Of a stretch of 64,000 nt of DNA, positions 58,577 to 64,000 are shown piece after piece. The notes beneath the pieces are model-generated. The model made no database searches. It was not told where the DNA came from and saw only the letters and a program-made list of their open reading frames with translations. This stretch comes from Culex pipiens pallens. Its lineage: Eukaryota; Arthropoda; Insecta; Diptera; Culicidae. How positions within the stretch are numbered: position 1 is the stretch's first letter; every line of letters begins with the position of its first letter. Location: the NCBI RefSeq assembly GCF_016801865.2, contig NC_068939.1:93948067-94012066 (forward strand), given 5' to 3'. The position numbers were made by a program, and so were the translations under genes.

Positions 58577-58942
58577 GCTGAGAAAACTGGATGACAATTT
58601 TGACAACACATACATTAACACAGTCACACATACACACAGAAAGACAGACATTGGTTCAGTTTTCGATTCTGAGTCGATAGGTATACGTGAAGGTGGGTCT
58701 ATGAGCATTAGTTAAAAGTTCATTTTTAGAGCAGGATTATACACAGAAAAAAAATCAATTCTAGTAATCGAGAATTATGTTCACGAATGTGAGAACCACG
58801 AAGGAATTTATTCATGAGCATGGTGCTTTTGAACTATGAACGTGAATATATTCCTTCTTGGTTCTCGCACTCGTGTATTTAATTCACGATTTTGGGAATT
58901 GTTTTTTTTTCGTGTAGCCTCACCTCAGTGAGGAAGGCAAAA
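58577..58942 (-). repeat. Truncated composite element without 164-bp units
   Basis: It matches the leading part of 2213-3772 in inverse: 'ggttcagttttcgattctgagtcgat', 'gaaggtgggtct', 'aagttcatttttagagcaggattat', 'ctcagtgaggaaggcaaaa'. The region that would carry the 164-bp units is missing. A MITE splits it at 58742-58914. Confidence 0.8.
58742..58914. mobile_element. 173-bp MITE nested in the composite element
   Basis: The unbroken site 'ggattatagcc' (seen at about 32831) is here split after TA, and TA repeats at 58915-58916. The ends are CACAGAAAAAAAATCAATTC and the inverted GAATTGTTTTTTTTTCGTG. The interior is also partly palindromic ('gttcacgaatgtgagaacc' against 'ggttctcgcactcgtg'). Confidence 0.85.
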
Positions 58943-59383
58943 CAATATATCTAACGATTTAAGCTTTGCTTGATCATAAGCAATTTTAGTTCATTTTTAA
59001 ATATCAAGTTTATACTTGCACAAGGTATTTTTTAAAGTAGTTAGTGAAACACATCCAAAGTTGACTCTGAAAAAATACTTTAAAAAAAAAAACAAGTCGT
59101 ACTACCGAACCTGCAATTTCTTTAATTTTAAGTGTTCTTCTTTCCAACTCTTTTTGAAGTTGAAAAGATGATTTCTGGTGAGAGTTTAGATCGAAGCTCC
59201 CTCGAGTGTATAGGTTTAACAGATTCAAAGTGAGAAGATTGTAAACTTCTGAAACAAATATGATCGGCTTAAAAAAATCCTTTTATTTAAGTTCGACTCT
59301 TTTAAATGAATAAATGGATTATTGGAACCAGAATGTGTTGTTAAAATCGTTTATTTTTAATAAACACTAGAAAAAATGCTCCA

Positions 59384-59945
59384 ATAGTAGTTTATGCAAC
59401 AAGTTGCAAAAAGAGGATTTTTTCAGCACGTGTCGTACATTTATCCAACGAAGTTCACCGAGTTGGATAAATACGACGAGTGCTGAAAAAATCAAGTTTT
59501 GCAACGAGTTTCATACAACATTTTTTGCAATTTCGAAAAACTCCGATTGAGTGAAATTTTAAGTCAAATTTTCATGTTTTTGTCAGTAAATCGTTTAAAT
59601 CAAAAAAAATGTTGAAAAGTGTTACTTTTCAAAATAAATGCTCTACTTTTCAGCACTCAAATGGGTGCTGAAAAGCTGAACTTTTCAGCACTTGTTTCGA
59701 AAAGTAACACTTTTCAACATTTTTTTTGATTTAAACGATTTACTGACAAAAACATGAAAATTTGACTTAAAATTTCACTCAATGGTTGTTTTTCGGAATT
59801 GCAAAAAATGTTGTATGGAACTCGTTGCAAAACTTGATTTTTTCAGCACTCTTCGTATTTATCCAACTCGGTGAACCTCGTTGGATAAATGTACGACTCG
59901 TACTGAAAAAATCCTCTTTTTGCAACTTGTTGCATAAACTACTAT
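59384..59945. repeat. Family F fold-back element, near-perfect 562-bp palindrome
   Basis: It starts ATAGTAGTTTATGCAACAAG and ends with the exact inverse. Each arm also contains a smaller inverted pair ('atttatccaacgaagttcaccgagttggataaat'). The centre, near 59665, reads 'cagcactcaaatgggtgctg'. It folds completely on itself. A single-arm copy is at 23043-23450. Confidence 0.85.
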
Positions 59946-61794
59946 TTTTTTATTCCAAAACAGATATTTGCTTTCGTGCTAGAAATGTTATTAAGCACTT
60001 GTAAAGTAATAGTAGTTTATGCAACAAGTCATACCGAGGATTGCCAGAATTTTGAAACATCTATAGATTGTTTACGATACAAAAAAACATGAAAGTTCTA
60101 AAAGAATAAGTATCTAAAAACTAACAAAAGTTAATTTTATTTCAAATGGCAATTTCATGTCTACCGAAGCCAGTGACTAGTAGTGTGTCACTAGAGTGAT
60201 ATAAAATAACAGAATATGAGCTTACATCTTGTAAATCCCTCAAATAAAAAAGATAAACTTTAAGATACCTGTACTGCAGTCAGTTCCCCTTCACAAAACC
60301 GACCACAGAGAACAATCACCAAACGCCAAGCGGTGTACCATCAGCTCAAGTGTTCACAAATTGAAACAAATCGCCAGTGTCTTTAATCTCGAGAAAAACA
60401 ATCACAAAATTGGATTTGTTGGCCACCGGCAGTTGACTGCTGCTTAGCCCCAACAAACTAAGAAAATGCCCGAGGCGTTTCGTTTCGAACCAAACATCTC
60501 CTCTCCCAAAGAAAATCGATACAAGCCAATGTATAAATAATGAAGTTTTACTGCCAGCAGTTTTTGGAGCCAGCGTGGTTGGTTGGTGCTGGAACCCAAA
60601 AACTACACCATCTTGGTTCGATGCAGCATGCTACGAGAACCGGTGTCCTAAGACACAAGACATGCCAGGCCAGGCCAAGCCAAGCCAAGTCAGCTCACAC
60701 TGGCTTTAAGTTGTTCGATAAGTGGTCCACCGAGCGTTGGTTCGGCTGATAGTACTGGTGTACTCTACTTCTTATATGTCTTCAAACCACATGAACATGT
60801 AGCTTCAAATGGGGATATTTGGGACTGATGGAACCAACATTTTAAATAATCAAATGGAAATATTTATCAAAAGATTAAAATTAAAAATTATTAACCCAAC
60901 CTGCCCCAAATCACCCCAATTTACGGTGTACCATGTTTGGGCCAAATACTGACTTGTTGGCTGGTTCTCGAGTTGCATCGGCAGCCCGCAAAGATGTCAA
61001 TGCTGCAACAACGGCAGTAATTTGCGACGAATAATTTATATTCTTCGCCAAAGCCCTGTCCTCAATTTTGCTCTCCGATACACTGCAGATGTTTAACTAA
61101 TAGTGATGGTATTTTGTTGCACCGGAGCGTGATTAGGTGGGTCTGCATTTGGCTAATAGTTAAGCCAATCGAGGGTAGTATATGAGTTACGGTAAACTTT
61201 TGTTGCCAAGTCCATCTTTTATATTATTTATTCACCACCTTCATCAATATGATGTACAGACTGACGACGAACGAATTTAAGATTTAGAAACACTTTAAGA
61301 CACAATTAAATCAAAACATGAATGAACGTAGTTAAAATGTCTAAAACAAACATCTAACGAGTTGTGATGGCCAGGCCATACACCGTTCGGTGCCACACAG
61401 TGGTGGGTCGTTCCCGAATCCTTGGCGTGCTGACCAGTTTACGGATGCTGCTACGAACAATGTTGTTTTCAAAACGTCGAAGACTAGTAGACGTTGGATG
61501 AAAACACAACGGTAGGCAGGTTTTCACAACTTCAAAAAATCCTAAAATTGAACAGATTTCGGAAAACGTACAACCACAAAAAAAAGTTTTGAAATCTGTC
61601 ATAGTTTGATTGCTATGTAAAATTAAACCTTTTGTAACAGATTTTGGAGCAAGCTCGTATATCTATTTTACCCGACAGTAGGTAAACATGTCAACGATCT
61701 GCAGTCCTCACCAATATTCACTTCTTCTGATCCGTCTTCGAGCAACTGGTCAGAAAGAAGAACTTGATTGTGCTCATCCCTCTCATGTATTTAA
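59946..61794. other. Intergenic, partly repeat-free
   Basis: A family F start fragment lies at 60009-60030. From 60280 to 60780 the sequence is GC-richer with an 'aggccaggccaagccaagcc' run. 'caccccaatttacggtgta' at about 60913-60931 resembles the 1497-1711 MITE terminus. No supported gene. Confidence 0.35.
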
Positions 61795-61870
61795 GCGTTA
61801 TATGGCGCGGTGGTAGCGTGTCGAATCAACAATCAAAAAAATGGTGGCTCGATCCTCGTTCTGTCAGGTT
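61795..61870 (+). repeat. tRNA-like fragment
   Basis: GGCGCGGTGGTAGCGTG resembles an A box and GGTGGCTCGATCCTC a B box, about 30 nt apart. The anticodon arm does not fold well and no SINE body follows, so this is a decayed tRNA-derived head and not a working tRNA gene. Confidence 0.45.
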
Positions 61871-61925
61871 TTTTCTACAATGCAATCAAACAGTAGATAA
61901 TTGTCAGTACGGGCAAAACTGTCAT

Positions 61926-63395
61926 ATTCTTCAATATTACGCCCTTTTGAAATGTGTTAGTCTTGATTAAAAAATTTTGAAAATATTTTTTTCGAAAAGA
62001 TTGAAAAAATACACGAATGTTTCATGTTTTTACATCGAAAATCGGACCATTAGTTGCTGAGATATCGACATAAGAAAATTATGGTTTTTTTGGGTAAGAC
62101 TTAAAAAACTTCAATTTTCCTGTTTCTTTTTGTTTAAGCCCCTGTATCTCAGTAACCAGAGGTCCAATCTTCAATGTCTTTTAGATAATGTTATATCAAA
62201 TTTTCAGAACTTTTCAAAAAAATATTTTCAGAAATGGTCACACATGGTCAATATTTTAAAAAAATCTAAAATCAAACTTTCGGTGGCTATATCTTGAACA
62301 CGGAAGCCTTTATAAAAAAATCTGTAAAGTGCTTTTCGATTGCAAATTCAATATTGCATTAAAAAATAATGTCAAATTTGTTTTGTATGAAATTTCGATT
62401 TTTTCAAAAATCACAATTTTTTCAAAAAATCATAACTCGGCGGCAAATTTTATGACCATACTTCTCTATGGCTCAAAAGTCCCCAAAAACATATCAAAAA
62501 ATCCCCAAAAAGTCCCCAAAAACATATCAAAAAAGTCCCCAAAAACATATCAAAAAATCTTGAAAATAAAAAGTACGTATTTTGGGAAATTGAGTTTTTG
62601 TGAAAAAAATGTTAAAATCGGCAATTTGTTTTTCCGTGCATCTATTTTTTTCTCAATACGTCGCCATCGTGCTAACTTGTCGTACGTGCATTTTGGGCCA
62701 AATTGAGTTAAGAACGCCATTTTGTGCAGCTCAAAATGCCTCACCTTTTGACCTTCACAGATCCCCAAAATTCGATTTCAATCCTAAGATATTCAACAAA
62801 AACCGAAAAAACTCCGTGCATTTTTGTCACTTTACATATGAAAGTAGTTTCAATCGTGTCGTGCTACCTTGTCACTCCATGAAAATTGATGTAAGTGTGA
62901 CAAAAGGCCAAAGGGATTTCAGGCCAGGAAAGTCAGGATGCGTTTGTCGCACGTACAAGCTAAACTACCGTAAACATTTGTAATTATAACTCGGGACTCC
63001 AGCAACCAACTTCAACCAAACTTTGGGACAATGCACAGAATGGTGAGCCAAACAAAACGTGTTTGTTATTGTTTACATTGCGTGCTCTCGTTTTTGAATA
63101 TTCAAGGTCAAACATTAAAACGCGTTTTTCTCGGAACGTCAAAATGGCGGGTGCGACAAGATAGCACGACGACGTCGAATAGTCCTCAACAATACCTACA
63201 ACTTTGTACAAGACACCAAATTGATCAGAAAATTCACTCAAAAGTTACAGCTGTTTGAATATCTACGTACCATTTTTGTATGAACAGCTGCCAAAATTGT
63301 ATGGAGACATGTACGGGTGAACCAATGACACAAAATAGCTTCTTTGGTCATAGGAAAGACCCCCACAAAGTTTGAGCCAAATAAAAAAATACAAA
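61926..63395. repeat. Family C copy split by a family D element
   Basis: The left and middle parts (61926-62654) match the centre and right arm of 16268-17700. The remaining right arm resumes at 63182 ('gtcctcaacaatacctacaac') and ends about 63395 ('ccccacaaagtttgagcc'). The join is interrupted by D at 62659-63177. Confidence 0.8.
62659..63177 (+). mobile_element. Family D TIR element, copy 1, 4-bp TSD
   Basis: AATA flanks both sides (62655-62658 and 63178-63181). The ends are CGTCGCCATCGTGCTAAC and, on the other strand at the right, CGACGTCGTCGTGCTATC, both continuing to TTGTCG. It is 519 bp, has no ORF of note and carries internal GTCGTGCTACCTTGTCAC that echoes the termini. Confidence 0.88.
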
Positions 63396-63412
63396 AAAAC
63401 GATTTCGAAAAG

Positions 63413-63484
63413 AATTGCTCTAATGACCTTTCTGGGTTAATGTAGATCCGAAAAGTACATTAAATTTCCCTTAAAATGACATGT
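63413..63484 (+). repeat. Family B fragment hosting a family D copy
   Basis: 'ctgggttaatgtagatccgaaaagtacattaaatttccc' followed by 'aaaatgacatgt' is family B internal sequence (compare 11955-11998). It is broken at ATGT by the D copy that follows, and TTCCA resumes after 63996. Confidence 0.75.
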
Positions 63485-63992
63485 CGATGTCGTCGTGCTA
63501 TCTTGTCGCACCCGCCATTTCGACGTTCCGAGAAAAACGCGTTTTTATGTTTGACCTTGAATAAACAAAAACTAGAGCACGCAATGTAAACAATAACAAA
63601 CACGTTTTGTTTGGCTGACCATTTTGTGCATTGTCCCGAAGTTTGGTTGAAGTTGGTTGCTGGAGTCCCGAGTTTAATTACAAATGTTTAGGTTAGTCTA
63701 ACTTGTACGTGCGTCAAACGCGTTCTGAACAAAATCCCTTGGGCCAGTTGTCGCACTTACATCAATTTTCAGGGAGTGACAAGATAGCACGACAAGATTG
63801 AAACTTCTTTCATATGAAGAGCGACAAGAATGCACGGAGATTTTCCGGTTTTTATTGAATATATCAAGATTGGAATCGAATTTTGGGGATCTGTGAAGGT
63901 CAAAAGGTGAGGCATTGTTAGCTGCACAAAATGGCGTTCTTAACTAAATTTGGCCCAAAATGCACGTGCGACAAGTTAGCACGACGGCGACG
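63485..63992 (-). mobile_element. Family D TIR element, copy 2, 4-bp TSD
   Basis: ATGT flanks both sides (63481-63484 and 63993-63996). The ends are CGATGTCGTCGTGCTATC and, inverted at the right, CGTCGCCGTCGTGCTAAC. It is oriented opposite to copy 1, and the two match over their length, so 62659-63992 forms a long inverted pair with a spacer of about 300 bp. Confidence 0.88.
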
Positions 63993-64000
63993 ATGTTCCA

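Overview
This is an AT-rich, intron-dominated, heavily repeat-laden eukaryotic window, most likely from a culicine mosquito and probably Culex. Three things point there. It carries seven coding pieces of an insect Dpr-interacting-protein (DIP) type immunoglobulin cell-surface gene, joined by canonical GT/AG splice sites in a consistent phase. It has several tRNA-derived SINEs of the mosquito Feilai/Twin type. It is packed with small TIR elements that leave TA target duplications. No species-level marker was available to me.

Gene content. Only one gene is firmly supported. It lies on the + strand, with exons at 8692-8820, 9236-9326, 13087-13170, 18061-18170, 18382-18441, 18722-18913 and 26235-26344. 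The stop is at 26342-26344, followed by a 3'UTR and an AATAAA at 26879-26884. The exons join in phase into the end of Ig domain 2, all of Ig domain 3, a low-complexity stalk and a hydrophobic C-terminus. The signal peptide, Ig1 and the start of Ig2 must lie upstream of this window. DIPs pair with Dpr proteins on neuron surfaces in synaptic matching. Beyond the gene, two weak candidate first exons (minus strand ending at 38586, plus strand ending at 39532) flank a repeat-poor island and could belong to a divergent promoter.

Repeats, left to right. The 5' intron holds a 164-bp tandem array inside a composite element (2213-3772) and a hAT-type element (6393-7933) with a retroposon nested in it (6964-7763). 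The middle introns hold mariner-like and fold-back elements (9810-10705, 10713-11350, 11530-12382, 16268-17700), a SINE (13581-13985), a pogo-like element (23733-24350) and another SINE (24504-24753). The intergenic part has a second copy of the composite element (32076-32864), a second retroposon with a 25-bp target duplication (34699-35575), a Helitron-like element (37741-38022), a 1.74-kb GTATTTTT octanucleotide array (about 39553-41295), and nested TIR elements at 43.2-45.6 kb. At 50.3-55.2 kb there is a nest at least three insertions deep. At 61.9-64.0 kb two copies of one TIR family with 4-bp target duplications sit in opposite orientation.

The very long open frames at 39.5-41.4 kb are products of the octanucleotide repeat, not genes. 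I did not find a convincing new multi-gene system. The most promising undescribed items are the retroposon pair with recurring hairpin modules, one showing a compensatory base-pair change; the strictly 164-bp repeat carried at different copy number inside a dispersed element; and the 4-bp-duplication TIR family, one copy of which begins 20 nt into a DIP intron.
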